Shown piece by piece: positions 1 to 7,256 of a stretch of DNA of 10,235 bases. The position numbers and the translations under genes were made by a program. This DNA comes from AP-16 sp036395835 (GTDB taxonomy: Bacteria; Pseudomonadota; Alphaproteobacteria; Rhizobiales; Xanthobacteraceae), in contig DASWCW010000289.1 of NCBI GenBank assembly GCA_036395835.1, forward strand, positions 1 to 10,235. The letters are read 5' to 3'. The notes beneath the pieces are model-generated. The model was not told where the DNA came from and did no database searches. It saw nothing but the letters and a program-made list of their open reading frames with translations. Position 1 is the stretch's first letter, and each line of letters starts with the position of its first letter.

Positions 1-1
1 G

Positions 2-1960
2 TCGACGGATGGCGACGGGCAGACCAATACGGCGAGCACCACCGAACTGGTGACCGTGGATCCGCTGGCGCCGACCGTGACGGCGGTGTCCGTCGAGGGG
101 ATCGAGGGCACCCCGATCCCGTTGAAGATCACCGCCTCGGCGAATGGCGACAGCAGCCTGTCGTCGCTTCTGATCGACAACATTCCGGTAGGAGCGACGC
201 TGAGCGACGGTACCGGTAACATCTTCACGGCGAGCCCTGGCCACACATCGGTCGATATCATCGGCTGGAAACTGTCGAGCCTAACGATCACGTCGACGAC
301 CGACACCAATTTCACCCTGAGCGTGACGGCGACGTCGACGGATAGCGGCGGCCAAAGCCATTCGGCTACCAACACCGAACCGGTGACGGTGGATCCGCTG
401 GCGCCGACCGTGACGGCGGTGTCTGTCGAGGGGGTCGAGGGCAGCCCGATCCCGTTGAAGATCACCGCCTCGGCCAATGGCGACAGCACGCTGTCGTCGC
501 TCTTGATCAGCGATATCCCGGAGGGAGCGACGCTGAGCGATGGCGCCGGGCACAGCTTCACCGCGAGCTTTGGCAACACTTCGGTCGACATCATCGGCTG
601 GAACCTGTCGAGCCTGACGATCACGCCGACGACGGACACTAGCTTTACCTTGAACGTCACGGCTACGTCGAAAGACAGCGAAGGCCAGACGAATACGGCC
701 AGCACCACGGAGTCGGTTACGGTCGAGGTTCCGGACGATCATTGGAAAATTACCTCGAACGGCAACTGGAGCTCAGATCCGCATTGGACCCTCGCATCTC
801 CGACTTCCACCATGACTGCTGTGATCGATGCCAATGCGATCAACGGCACGAGCAGCAGCTATACCGTCACCATCTCGCAGCCGGCCGTCGCATCCGCGCT
901 GATTGTGAATGATGCCCAAGCCACGGTTCGGGACGATGCCTCGCTGACGCTGTCCGGCACATTGACCGTCAATGCCGGTACTTTCGAGCTCAATAACGGC
1001 GGGTTGCTGGCGGCGTCGATATTTATAGGAACGAACGGCACGTTTCTGATCTCACATGGCGATTACACGATATCGGAACCAATCGCCGATTACGGCATGA
1101 TAGAGGTTGCCCGCGATACGCTGCAAATCGCCGGGACCCTTTCGGGAACGGGCGCGTTCAAAGTCGATTCTGGGGCCACGCTGCAATTCAGCGGTTCGGA
1201 CACGATTGCCGGGACGCTGACCGACAACGGCAAGGTCGAAGTCGTGAGCGGCACGCTGGAGGTCGCGGGCAGCATTTCGGGAACCGGAGTGTTCCAGATC
1301 GATGCAGGCGCCACTCTGCAGCTTGATGGCTCGGACAGCAACAATGTGGTCTTCTCCGGGGCGACAGGCGAACTTGTGCTCGAAGATCCATCGACCTTCA
1401 GCGGCAAGATCATAGGGCTCTCCGGGAGCGATACGATCGATCTCACGAACATCAGTTTCGGAGCGGACACCCGAGTAAGCAACGTCACCTATTCCAAAGC
1501 CACCAATATCACGACCCTCACCGTGACTGACGGAACGAACGTAGACAAGATCCAACTGGTAGGGAATTACACCGGCTCAACATGGACGCTCTCGGATGAC
1601 GGGAGCGGGGGCACGCTCCTGGTCGATCCGCCCGCGACGTCTGATACCGGATCGGTCGGGAACTTCGGAGAAGCGCTCGGCGATTCTTGGGCTGGCGCTA
1701 TTTCTAATTCGGTCAAGCAATTTGATAACGCGCATTCGTTCGCACTGGATACTCTGTTGGCTCACCATCAAGACCAGCTGGCGCAGCTGCAACAATCGCT
1801 TCAGGACGTGACGGGGCAGCATAATCCTCTTGTCAATAACGGTCAGCTACAAGATACGATTCGTGACCTGACAGGCGGCCACAACCCGCTGGTCAATGAG
1901 ACTGGGGGCGAGGACCTTCACTTCGGTATTTGGCATCACGATTTCATCATTCATACGTAA
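2..1960 (+). CDS. C-terminal part of a large repetitive adhesin-like protein (5' partial)
   Basis: The reading frame is open from the first codon of the window (base 2) to TAA at 1958-1960. The repeat pattern is already under way at the left edge, so the GTG at 50 is internal and the true start lies upstream. Three parts are visible. First come the end of one repeat and two full 111-residue repeats of the Ig/cadherin-like kind found in giant bacterial adhesins, with features such as GATLSDG, a conserved Trp and a closing VTV strand. A DHWKITSNGNWSSDPHW segment then leads into a beta-solenoid-like region rich in GTLSGTG and SGATLQ motifs, ending in GLSGSDTIDLTNISF. Last is a roughly 100-residue C-terminus with a Gln-rich, probably helical stretch and a His-rich end. 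No autotransporter barrel, LPXTG motif or clear RTX nonapeptides are seen. Type I secretion of a surface or biofilm protein is therefore an inference from architecture. Its exact ligand is unknown. Confidence 0.8.
   Translation, partial: STDGDGQTNTASTTELVTVDPLAPTVTAVSVEGIEGTPIPLKITASANGDSSLSSLLIDNIPVGATLSDGTGNIFTASPGHTSVDIIGWKLSSLTITSTTDTNFTLSVTATSTDSGGQSHSATNTEPVTVDPLAPTVTAVSVEGVEGSPIPLKITASANGDSTLSSLLISDIPEGATLSDGAGHSFTASFGNTSVDIIGWNLSSLTITPTTDTSFTLNVTATSKDSEGQTNTASTTESVTVEVPDDHWKITSNGNWSSDPHWTLASPTSTMTAVIDANAINGTSSSYTVTISQPAVASALIVNDAQATVRDDASLTLSGTLTVNAGTFELNNGGLLAASIFIGTNGTFLISHGDYTISEPIADYGMIEVARDTLQIAGTLSGTGAFKVDSGATLQFSGSDTIAGTLTDNGKVEVVSGTLEVAGSISGTGVFQIDAGATLQLDGSDSNNVVFSGATGELVLEDPSTFSGKIIGLSGSDTIDLTNISFGADTRVSNVTYSKATNITTLTVTDGTNVDKIQLVGNYTGSTWTLSDDGSGGTLLVDPPATSDTGSVGNFGEALGDSWAGAISNSVKQFDNAHSFALDTLLAHHQDQLAQLQQSLQDVTGQHNPLVNNGQLQDTIRDLTGGHNPLVNETGGEDLHFGIWHHDFIIHT
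50..715 (+). repeat. Two tandem 333-bp coding repeats (111-residue Ig/cadherin-like modules)
   Basis: Unit 1 spans 50-382 and unit 2 spans 383-715. Both begin with a Val-Thr-Val codon run, and a third VTV starts at 716 where the pattern breaks. The lengths are identical and the first ~110 bases of the two units are almost the same at DNA level, while their distal halves differ more. Bases 2-49 are the tail of a preceding unit, so the array continues upstream. Near-identical in-frame repeats of this kind are typical of large adhesins, where unit number can change by recombination. Confidence 0.9.
1094..1363 (+). repeat. Two 45-residue beta-solenoid-like repeats inside the adhesin
   Basis: Two 135-bp units, at about 1094-1228 and 1229-1363, encode related segments. 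One reads GMIEV..DTLQIAGTLSGTGAF with SGATLQFSGSD, the other GKVEV..GTLEVAGSISGTGVF with AGATLQLDGSD. Alternating short strands and Gly turns suggest a right-handed beta-helix, as in many secreted proteins of rhizobia. At DNA level the units have diverged much more than the 333-bp repeats upstream. Confidence 0.75.
1805..1897 (+). repeat. 20-residue duplication at the adhesin C-terminus
   Basis: The motif D-x-T-G-x-H-N-P-L-V-N occurs at 1805-1837 and again at 1865-1897, exactly 60 bp (20 residues) apart. The codons differ between copies (for example cataatcct against cacaacccg), so the duplication is old or held by selection on the protein. Function unknown; it may form part of a secretion or anchoring element. 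Confidence 0.75.
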
Positions 1961-2034
1961 GGACTTGACCAAGCCAGATTGCGGATCGGAACCGCGGTGG
2001 TCGTCGCCGCTATAGCCCTCGCGTTCGCCTGAAA

Positions 2035-2766
2035 TCACAAGCCGCGCATCTTGCGATCGGCCCAGTTCTTGAGATCGCCGACCGTAAGTGTCCCCAGGAA
2101 CGGATTGGCGGTCACGAGCTTTTCGCGTGTGGTACGGCCGCTTGCATCGGCGCTCGCCATCAGCGCGGCGGCGTCGAGATCTTCCGCACCGGACAGGATC
2201 GCTATGGCTCCTGCGGGGCCGGCAAAATAGGTCAGGTAGAGCGTGCCGGGCGTGACGGAAAGGCCGCGTTTGCTCAGCATTGCGGCGTTGCGCTCGACCA
2301 ATCGCGTTGCAATCTCGCGAGAAAGTTCCAGTTCCCGTCGCAGTTCCAACAGCTGCTTTTCGTTGCGTCCTTTCACGAGATCGGGCCGGTGCATCCGGAT
2401 CGTCTCGAGCCATGTGCCATCGAGAAACTGACCGGCACCGGTCGCGCTCGACCGTCTGTTCTTCGCATTCGGGTCGCCGTTGGATTCGACGATGAGGATC
2501 CGTTCGACGACTGCCTTGACGGCCGCGTGGCCGGTCAACGGTGGTTCTGCGACCAAGCGATACAAGTAGGTGCCGCCGATCCATGCCAATCCGAGCGCGG
2601 CGATCAGTGCAAGCGTGAGGAACCCGACCGGGATCTCACGGTCCTGGTCAGCCAGGTTCGGAGCCCATGCCTCCTCGGGACGAGGCGGCTTGACTTCATA
2701 TGTGCTCTCAATCGGATCGGTCTCGAGCGGCGGCGCGCCGGGCTCGGCGGGGCATTCCTCGCTCAT
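2035..2766 (-). CDS. Membrane-anchored SLT-domain (lytic transglycosylase-like) protein
   Basis: A 243-residue protein predicted to cleave the glycan strands of peptidoglycan from the periplasmic side of the inner membrane. Residues 1-46 are Pro/Glu-rich and probably cytoplasmic. Residues 47-70 form one transmembrane helix, and an SLT/lysozyme-like domain follows. Visible family motifs are the ES motif with candidate catalytic Glu94 in ILIVESNGDPNAKN, the GAGQF motif at 110-114, LTYFAGPAGA at 178-187 and a closing NPF at 221-223. The start is ATG at 2764-2766; only a weak purine-rich stretch precedes it. The gene converges on the adhesin with 74 bp between stops, in which I see no stem-loop followed by a T run. 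It lies 190 bp downstream of the DUF5330-like gene on the same strand. Rhizobial proteins of this layout are annotated as transglycosylase SLT domain proteins. Activity is inferred from motifs. Confidence 0.8.
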   Translation of the reverse strand: MSEECPAEPGAPPLETDPIESTYEVKPPRPEEAWAPNLADQDREIPVGFLTLALIAALGLAWIGGTYLYRLVAEPPLTGHAAVKAVVERILIVESNGDPNAKNRRSSATGAGQFLDGTWLETIRMHRPDLVKGRNEKQLLELRRELELSREIATRLVERNAAMLSKRGLSVTPGTLYLTYFAGPAGAIAILSGAEDLDAAALMASADASGRTTREKLVTANPFLGTLTVGDLKNWADRKMRGL

Positions 2767-2956
2767 TCGATCCGATCCGGGGCCATGGCACGTCCCGGAG
2801 GATCATCAGGCCAGGACCTGAATCGAGACTTAACGGGTGGCTTAGGCGGCGCGTCGGGCTCAGCAGGAACGGCGAAACCGGTCGGCGGACTCGAGCATGC
2901 AGTGTTCCGATCCACGAGCCATGACCCCGGAATCCGCCCCCGAAGTCGCAATCCCC

Positions 2957-3328
2957 TCAGATCGACCGTCTTGCCCCGGGTTCCTTGCGCGGTGCCGATC
3001 CGCGCCAGGGCATCACGAGATCCGTTGGCGTCAGGGTGTTCTGAGAGGCCCCCGCGGTATCGCCCGCGGATTTGCTGCGGCGCTGCGCGCCGCGTTGGGT
3101 GAGGAACTGATGGAGATTTCGGCAAAGCTTGGCGAATGCCTGAAAGCCGGAGCAGCAGGCGTCGAGCTGCCGCGGACAGATCCGGCCCGTATCGGGGCTT
3201 GCAGTCTTCGGGGCGGCCGCTTGCGTCGCGCTCGTTGATGGCTCAAGCGCGCCGGGCCGGAAAGCCGGGTTCGGCAACAGCACGATCACCACGCCCAGCC
3301 AGAAGGCCATTCGAAGCAAGAGCCTCAT
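2957..3328 (-). CDS. DUF5330-like small exported or membrane protein
   Basis: A 123-residue protein starting at ATG 3326-3328. Two purine runs precede this ATG on the minus strand: GAGGA at 3331-3335, very close, and AAGGA at 3341-3345, 12 bases away. A longer frame extends upstream to 3397, but its extra 23 residues are not signal-like, whereas the chosen start gives MRLLLRMAFWLGVVIVLLP, an ideal signal peptide or anchor. After a low-complexity Ala/Ser/Thr linker comes a small Cys-containing motif, C51-x-R-Q-x-D-A-C58-C59-x-x-G-x-Q-A, followed by a helix. This matches what I remember of the DUF5330 family in Bradyrhizobium-type bacteria, including a C-terminal TLTP-x-DL-x-x-x-WRG segment. 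No biochemical function is known. The spacing between the motif and the following helix seems shorter than in the typical family member. Confidence 0.6.
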   Translation of the reverse strand: MRLLLRMAFWLGVVIVLLPNPAFRPGALEPSTSATQAAAPKTASPDTGRICPRQLDACCSGFQAFAKLCRNLHQFLTQRGAQRRSKSAGDTAGASQNTLTPTDLVMPWRGSAPRKEPGARRSI

Positions 3329-3430
3329 GGTCCTCGCGATTCCTTCTCGGCTGAAGTGCGCATCACAAGCAAGATTTTCAGTGCCAAGAGTTCCCAAGAT
3401 CGCCGAGACCGTCGCACCCGCCTTCCTACT

Positions 3431-3862
3431 TCATATGATGCAACGGCCGAGCACATGAGCCAGCGGCGGGGCCGCCAGTCTCCCGAATGCGGACTCGCAG
3501 CCCAACGGCAGCACGCGTTTGCCGGACTGTTCGTCGCGGGTGGGCATCTCCCGCTTCACCACGGCCGTGACATTGCCCATCGGGTATCCTGGAGACGCGA
3601 CGGAGCGTTGCCCACCCGTGCTTCCAGTCGGAAAATCGACGACTTCCAGCGGCGCATTGACCGGCCTGGAATCGCGTTGTGTGCGAACCGGCGCCCAGCG
3701 GTCGCCCTTGAGCCCGCGGTTTATCCTGATACTCGGCTCCGCGAATTCCCCCGCGGCCTCGGGGAGCTCAAAAGCCGGCCGGAAGTTTCCGATCGTCGCG
3801 GCATGATCCATGACCAGGACAGCGGCCAGCGCGCCCGCAACGTAGGTACTCAGATTGGACAC
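3431..3862 (-). CDS. Hypothetical exported protein with a C-terminal Cys pair
   Basis: A 143-residue protein of unknown function. I chose the GTG at 3860-3862 because AGGA lies eight bases upstream (3871-3874) and the new N-terminus, VSNLSTYVAGALAAVLVMDH, has a short hydrophobic segment fitting a signal anchor. The alternative upstream start would be TTG at 3893-3895 and adds 11 polar residues. The middle is Pro/Arg-rich and contains RINRGLKGDRW. The end has a pair of cysteines 19 residues apart (Cys122 in LPLGCESAF and Cys141 in GRCII), which could form a disulfide in the periplasm. I recall similar small rhizobial proteins with a GC-x-x-AF...RC ending, but cannot name a family. The gap to the DUF5330-like gene is about 100 bp, so cotranscription is possible. 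Confidence 0.5.
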   Translation of the reverse strand: MSNLSTYVAGALAAVLVMDHAATIGNFRPAFELPEAAGEFAEPSIRINRGLKGDRWAPVRTQRDSRPVNAPLEVVDFPTGSTGGQRSVASPGYPMGNVTAVVKREMPTRDEQSGKRVLPLGCESAFGRLAAPPLAHVLGRCII

Positions 3863-3925
3863 GGCGCGAATCCTGTGATGGCCTCGGCAGGCCAAAAACT
3901 CTAATCGTGCGCGCCGCTTGCGGGA

Positions 3926-3972
3926 ATAAACGTTTCTTTAACGTTCGCATAAACCTTTTGTTAAGGTTAACC
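3926..3972. promoter_or_regulatory. AT-rich motif cluster in the divergent intergenic region
   Basis: The 153-bp gap between the divergent starts at 3862 and 4016 has a strikingly AT-rich core in a GC-rich window. It holds two palindromic AACGTT hexamers at 3929-3934 and 3940-3945 (11 bp apart, one helical turn), a direct repeat ATAAAC at 3926-3931 and 3949-3954, and GTTAAGGTTAACC at 3960-3972. The first hexamer pair overlaps a TTAA-N7-ATAA string resembling a CtrA half-consensus. I infer the promoter and operator of the amidohydrolase operon here. No convincing -35/-10 pair can be fixed by eye and the binding protein is unknown. Confidence 0.35.
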
Positions 3973-4015
3973 GGAGCGGGCACAAAGCGCGGAAAAGAAC
4001 GTAGGGAGGGCGGGC

Positions 4016-5239
4016 ATGATCCTGTTGCGCAATGCATCGATCGTCGACGGAGCCGCGGCCGAGCCGCGGCCGGGCATGAATGTTCTCATCGAGGGCGAGA
4101 TTTTTTGCGAAGTCGGCGACGCTCCGATCGACACCGCCGCGGATGCGATCGATCTTGCCGGCAAGATCGTGATGCCGGGCCTGATCGATTGTCACGTCCA
4201 CGTGGTGGCGACGCTGGTCAACTTGGCGCAGAACGCGCTGCTTCCCGACTCCCTCGTCGCCGCGCGCGCGAGCGTGATCCTGCGCGATATGCTGATGCGC
4301 GGCTTCACCAGCGTGCGCGACGTCGCCGGCGCCGACTTCGGCCTCAAGCTGGCGCTGCAGGAAGGCGCGATTTCGGGCCCGCGCCTCTTCATCTGCGGCA
4401 AGGCACTCTCCCAGACCGGCGGACATGGCGATCTGCGCGGCCGCTTCGACGCGCGCGAGGCGCGCTATTTCGGGCGGCGGCTCGGCGCGCTCGGGCGCAT
4501 TTGCGACGGCGTCGCGCAAGTGCGCCGTGCCGCCCGCGAGGAGATCAAGGCGGGCGCCGACCTCATCAAGATCATGGCCAACGGGGGCATCGCTTCGCCC
4601 ACGGACCCGATCGTCTTTCTCGGGTTCTCGCGCGAGGAAATCGCCGCGGTGGTCGAGGAAGCCGAGATGGCCAATACCTATGTGGCGGCCCACCTCTACA
4701 CCGACGAGGCGATCCGCCGCGCGGTCGAATGCGGGGTCAAGTCGGTCGAGCACGCCAACCTGATCACGCCGGCGACCGCGGAGTTGATGGTCGAGCGCGG
4801 CGCCTGGGCGGTGCCCACCCTCGTCACCTTCGAGGCGCTCAAGGAGGAGGGCGCGCGGTACGGCCTGCCGGAAGTTTCGATCGCCAAAATAGACGACGTG
4901 CGTCTGGCCGGGCTCATGTCGCTCGAGATCCTGCGCGACGCCGGCGTGAGAATGGCATACGGCTCGGATCTGCTGGGTGAGATGCATCGCCGCCAGTCGG
5001 AAGAGTTCACCATCCGCAGCCGCGTCTTGCCGGCGCAGGAAATCATCGCCAGCGCGACCAGCATCGCCGCCGAAGTGCTCGGCATGGGGGGCAGGCTCGG
5101 CACCATTGCGCCGGGGGCCTATGCCGACCTCATCGTCGTCGACGGAAATCCGCTCAAGGATCTCGGCGTGCTCGGCGGGCAGGGCGAACGCATCCCGGCC
5201 ATCATGCAAGGCGGCCGCTTCGTCAAGAATCGGCTGTGA
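4016..5239 (+). CDS. Amidohydrolase family protein (COG1228, imidazolonepropionase/Xaa-Pro dipeptidase-like)
   Basis: A 407-residue cytoplasmic metal-dependent hydrolase of the amidohydrolase superfamily, expected to hydrolyse an amide or cyclic amide bond. All expected ligands are present: HxH at His60/His62 in GLIDCHVHV, candidate carboxylated Lys185 in LIKIMANGG, His226 in AAHLYTDEAI, His246 in SVEHAN and the catalytic Asp318 in YGSDLLG. Two further marks of the COG1228 group are TGGHGD at 134-139 and ANGGIASPTDP after the lysine. The C-terminal GAYADLIVVDGNPL strand completes the small beta-sandwich domain. There is no signal peptide. ATG at 4016 is supported by AGGGAGG at 4003-4009. This is the first gene of the operon, 65 bp before the first permease. 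Characterised relatives include prolidases and Xaa-Arg/Lys dipeptidases as well as imidazolonepropionase, so the family is secure and the substrate is not. Confidence 0.85.
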   Translation: MILLRNASIVDGAAAEPRPGMNVLIEGEIFCEVGDAPIDTAADAIDLAGKIVMPGLIDCHVHVVATLVNLAQNALLPDSLVAARASVILRDMLMRGFTSVRDVAGADFGLKLALQEGAISGPRLFICGKALSQTGGHGDLRGRFDAREARYFGRRLGALGRICDGVAQVRRAAREEIKAGADLIKIMANGGIASPTDPIVFLGFSREEIAAVVEEAEMANTYVAAHLYTDEAIRRAVECGVKSVEHANLITPATAELMVERGAWAVPTLVTFEALKEEGARYGLPEVSIAKIDDVRLAGLMSLEILRDAGVRMAYGSDLLGEMHRRQSEEFTIRSRVLPAQEIIASATSIAAEVLGMGGRLGTIAPGAYADLIVVDGNPLKDLGVLGGQGERIPAIMQGGRFVKNRL

Positions 5240-5304
5240 TCGCCGTGGCTTGCCTTGTGCGCCGGGAGGTTCGGCTCTAGCGTTCGTGGCTGCCCGGAGA
5301 CCCA

Positions 5305-6153
5305 ATGCCGACCAGCGAAATTGCTGCGCGCCTGCAGCGGCCCCGGCCGCGGCCGTCGCCGCTGCGCGCCGCGTATCTTGCCTGCGTTGCGCTGGTCTTC
5401 CTGTTCATGTTCACCCCGCTGATCTTCGTCATCTGGGTGAGCCTGTTCAAGAACGAGATCATCACCTTTCCGCCGCAAGGCTACACGCTGCGCTGGTTCG
5501 GCAATGCCTGGGCCAATGCCGCATTCCTCCACGGGTTCCTCAGCTCGATCGAGATCGGCGTGTTTTCCATGCTGGCGGGATTGATCTTAGGCGTCCCGGC
5601 GAGCTTCGCGCTCGTGCGCGGCCGCTTCCCCGCCCGCGAAGCGCTCGCCGCCTTCCTGCTCTCGCCGCTCATCGTTCCCGGCATCGTGGCGGGAACGGCG
5701 ATCTACATTTATTTCATCGAGATCGAGCTCTCGACCGGCGTGCGCCTGATCGCGACCCTGCCCGGGTTCATCGTCGCGCACGTGGCGCTGACGATCCCGT
5801 GGACCGTCCGGCTGGTGTCCGCAAGCCTCGTCGGCCTCGATCGCTCGGTGGAGGAAGCCGCGATGAATCTCGGCGCAAGACCGTTCACGACGTTCCGGCG
5901 CATCACGCTGCCGATGATCCGCCCGGGGGTGGTCGCCGCCGGCATCTTCAGCTTCATCGTCTCGTTCACCGACCTGGAAATGTCGCTGTTCCTGATCGGG
6001 CCGGGCCGCAGCACGCTGCCGATCGCAATGCTGCAATATCTCGAATGGAAGTTCGATCCGACGGTCGCGGCGGTTTCCGTGATGCAGATTGCCATCATCG
6101 GGGTCGGGCTGCTGGCGACGGACCGATTCGTGAAGCTCTCCAAGGTGGTGTGA
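5305..6153 (+). CDS. ABC transporter inner-membrane permease, PotC-like
   Basis: A 282-residue permease subunit of an importer in the spermidine/putrescine-type (PotABCD/iron/sulfate) class. About six hydrophobic helices are visible, near residues 22-46, 82-105, 116-138, 150-172, 205-230 and 254-272. The cytoplasmic EAA loop that docks on the ATPase reads SVEEAAMNLGARPFTTFRRI (181-200), followed by TLP. Length and layout fit the PotC (COG1177) side of the pair. GGAG at 5296-5299 lies five bases before the ATG. Its stop codon directly abuts the GTG of the ATPase gene, so translation is probably coupled. Substrate is inferred only to be a small, probably nitrogenous compound. Confidence 0.88.
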   Translation: MPTSEIAARLQRPRPRPSPLRAAYLACVALVFLFMFTPLIFVIWVSLFKNEIITFPPQGYTLRWFGNAWANAAFLHGFLSSIEIGVFSMLAGLILGVPASFALVRGRFPAREALAAFLLSPLIVPGIVAGTAIYIYFIEIELSTGVRLIATLPGFIVAHVALTIPWTVRLVSASLVGLDRSVEEAAMNLGARPFTTFRRITLPMIRPGVVAAGIFSFIVSFTDLEMSLFLIGPGRSTLPIAMLQYLEWKFDPTVAAVSVMQIAIIGVGLLATDRFVKLSKVV

Positions 6154-7242
6154 GTGTCGGAGCTCACGCTCGATCGCGTCAGCAAGGCCTACGGCGGCAC
6201 GCTTGCGGTACGGGATTTCTCGCTTGCGGTCGCGCACGGCGAGCTCCTCGCGCTGCTCGGCCCGTCCGGCTGCGGCAAGACCACGACGCTGCGCATGATT
6301 GCCGGGTTCATCCTGCCCTCCGCTGGCGAGATCCGCATCGGGGGCCGCAACGTCACCGCCGAGCCGCCGTACCGGCGCTCGACCGGCATGGTGTTCCAGG
6401 GCTACGCGTTGTTTCCGCACATGAGCGTCGCCCAGAACGTCGCGTTCGGGCTCGAAATGCGCGGGCTGCCGAAGCAAGAGATCGCCGCCAGAGTCGCCGA
6501 TGCGCTGCGCCTGGTGCGGCTGTCCGGATTCGAGCCGCGCTACCCGCGCGAGCTTTCCGGCGGGCAGCAGCAGCGCGTTGCGCTCGCCCGCGCGCTGGTC
6601 GTCAATCCGGATGTGCTGCTGCTCGATGAGCCGCTGTCGAATCTCGACGCCAAGCTGCGCCAGGAGGTGCGGCTCGAGATCCGGCAATTGCAGCGCGAGC
6701 TCGGGCTCACCACCGTGTTCGTGACCCACGACCAGGAAGAGGCGCTCACGGTCGCCGACCGGCTGGCGGTGATGGACCATGGCGTCATCGTCCAGGTCGG
6801 CACGCCGCGCGAGCTCTACGATCAGCCGCGCTCGGCGTTCGTCGCCGACTTCATCGGCAAGTCGAATTTCTTCGAGGGCGAGATCGCCGGGCCGGGCGTG
6901 TTCCGCACCCGCTCCGGGCTGTGCATTCATTTCGCCGGCGAGGGGCGGCCGGGCGTCTCGGTGCTGGCGGTGCGGCCGGAGCGCATGGAAATCCTGTACG
7001 GCACCGGCGGAACGGAGCAACTCAATTCGGTCGACGGTATCGCCAAGGTGGTCACCTTCCTCGGGCCCACGACCGAGTCTATGATCGAGCTCGCATCGGG
7101 CGAGCGGCTGATCGTGCATGCGCCGACCGCGCAACGCTCCGGCGCCGGTCCGGCGCCGGGTGAGACGGTGCGGGTGGTGTGGTCGCCCGACGCAAGCCTG
7201 CTGCTCGAACCGTCGGACCGCGCAGCTGCGGGAAATTCATGA
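6154..7242 (+). CDS. ABC transporter ATP-binding protein, PotA-like
   Basis: A 362-residue ATPase that powers the importer from the cytoplasmic face. Motifs in order are Walker A GPSGCGKTT (36-44), Q-loop Gln82, signature LSGGQQQR (134-141), Walker B VLLLDEP (154-160), D-loop SNLD and H-loop His192 in VTHDQ. The C-terminal ~120 residues, with the SNFFEGEI and VTFLGPTTES segments, look like the TOBE-type regulatory domain of polyamine/iron/maltose ATPases. Start is GTG at 6154, immediately after the upstream TGA, with AAGGTGG at 6142-6148 as ribosome binding site. All catalytic residues are intact. The end overlaps the alternative ATG of the binding-protein gene (ATGA at 7239-7242). Confidence 0.93.
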   Translation: MSELTLDRVSKAYGGTLAVRDFSLAVAHGELLALLGPSGCGKTTTLRMIAGFILPSAGEIRIGGRNVTAEPPYRRSTGMVFQGYALFPHMSVAQNVAFGLEMRGLPKQEIAARVADALRLVRLSGFEPRYPRELSGGQQQRVALARALVVNPDVLLLDEPLSNLDAKLRQEVRLEIRQLQRELGLTTVFVTHDQEEALTVADRLAVMDHGVIVQVGTPRELYDQPRSAFVADFIGKSNFFEGEIAGPGVFRTRSGLCIHFAGEGRPGVSVLAVRPERMEILYGTGGTEQLNSVDGIAKVVTFLGPTTESMIELASGERLIVHAPTAQRSGAGPAPGETVRVVWSPDASLLLEPSDRAAAGNS

Positions 7243-7247
7243 AGGAG
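7242..7247 (+). promoter_or_regulatory. Ribosome binding site that decides the binding-protein start
   Basis: AAGGAG, a strong Shine-Dalgarno sequence, lies nine bases before the ATG at 7257. It also falls inside the first codons of the alternative ATG at 7239, which overlaps the ATPase stop. The 7239 start has only weak GGGAAA upstream, so initiation at 7257 is favoured. Confidence 0.7.
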
Positions 7248-7256
7248 AACTCGGCC

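Noticed and set aside
50..715. The 333-bp tandem repeats as a CRISPR or non-coding satellite
   Set aside because: The reading frame is open throughout, period is a multiple of three, and differences between units are mostly conservative at protein level; these are protein domain repeats.
1961..2034. Possible bidirectional terminator between the convergent adhesin and SLT genes
   Set aside because: Only a short ACCGCGGT palindrome (1991-1998) is seen, with no longer stem and no T run on either strand.
1847..2584. 245-residue minus-strand frame overlapping the SLT-domain gene and the adhesin end
   Set aside because: It lies in another frame of the SLT gene, extends into the adhesin coding sequence and is Arg-rich with no recognisable domain.
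2763..3125. 120-residue minus-strand frame in the gap between the DUF5330-like and SLT genes
   Set aside because: Overlaps the end of the DUF5330-like gene, is Pro/Arg-rich, and has no signal peptide or family pattern; the rest of the 190-bp gap shows nothing I can name.
3938..5305. 455-residue open frame on the minus strand opposite the amidohydrolase gene
   Set aside because: Arg/Asp/Ala/His-rich composition without recognisable motifs; an antisense shadow caused by GC-rich third positions of a gene with all its catalytic motifs intact.
5587..7134. 515-residue open frame on the minus strand opposite the permease and ATPase genes
   Set aside because: It crosses two clearly functional genes, is low-complexity in His, Asp and Arg, and has no domain features; such long antisense frames are common in high-GC DNA.
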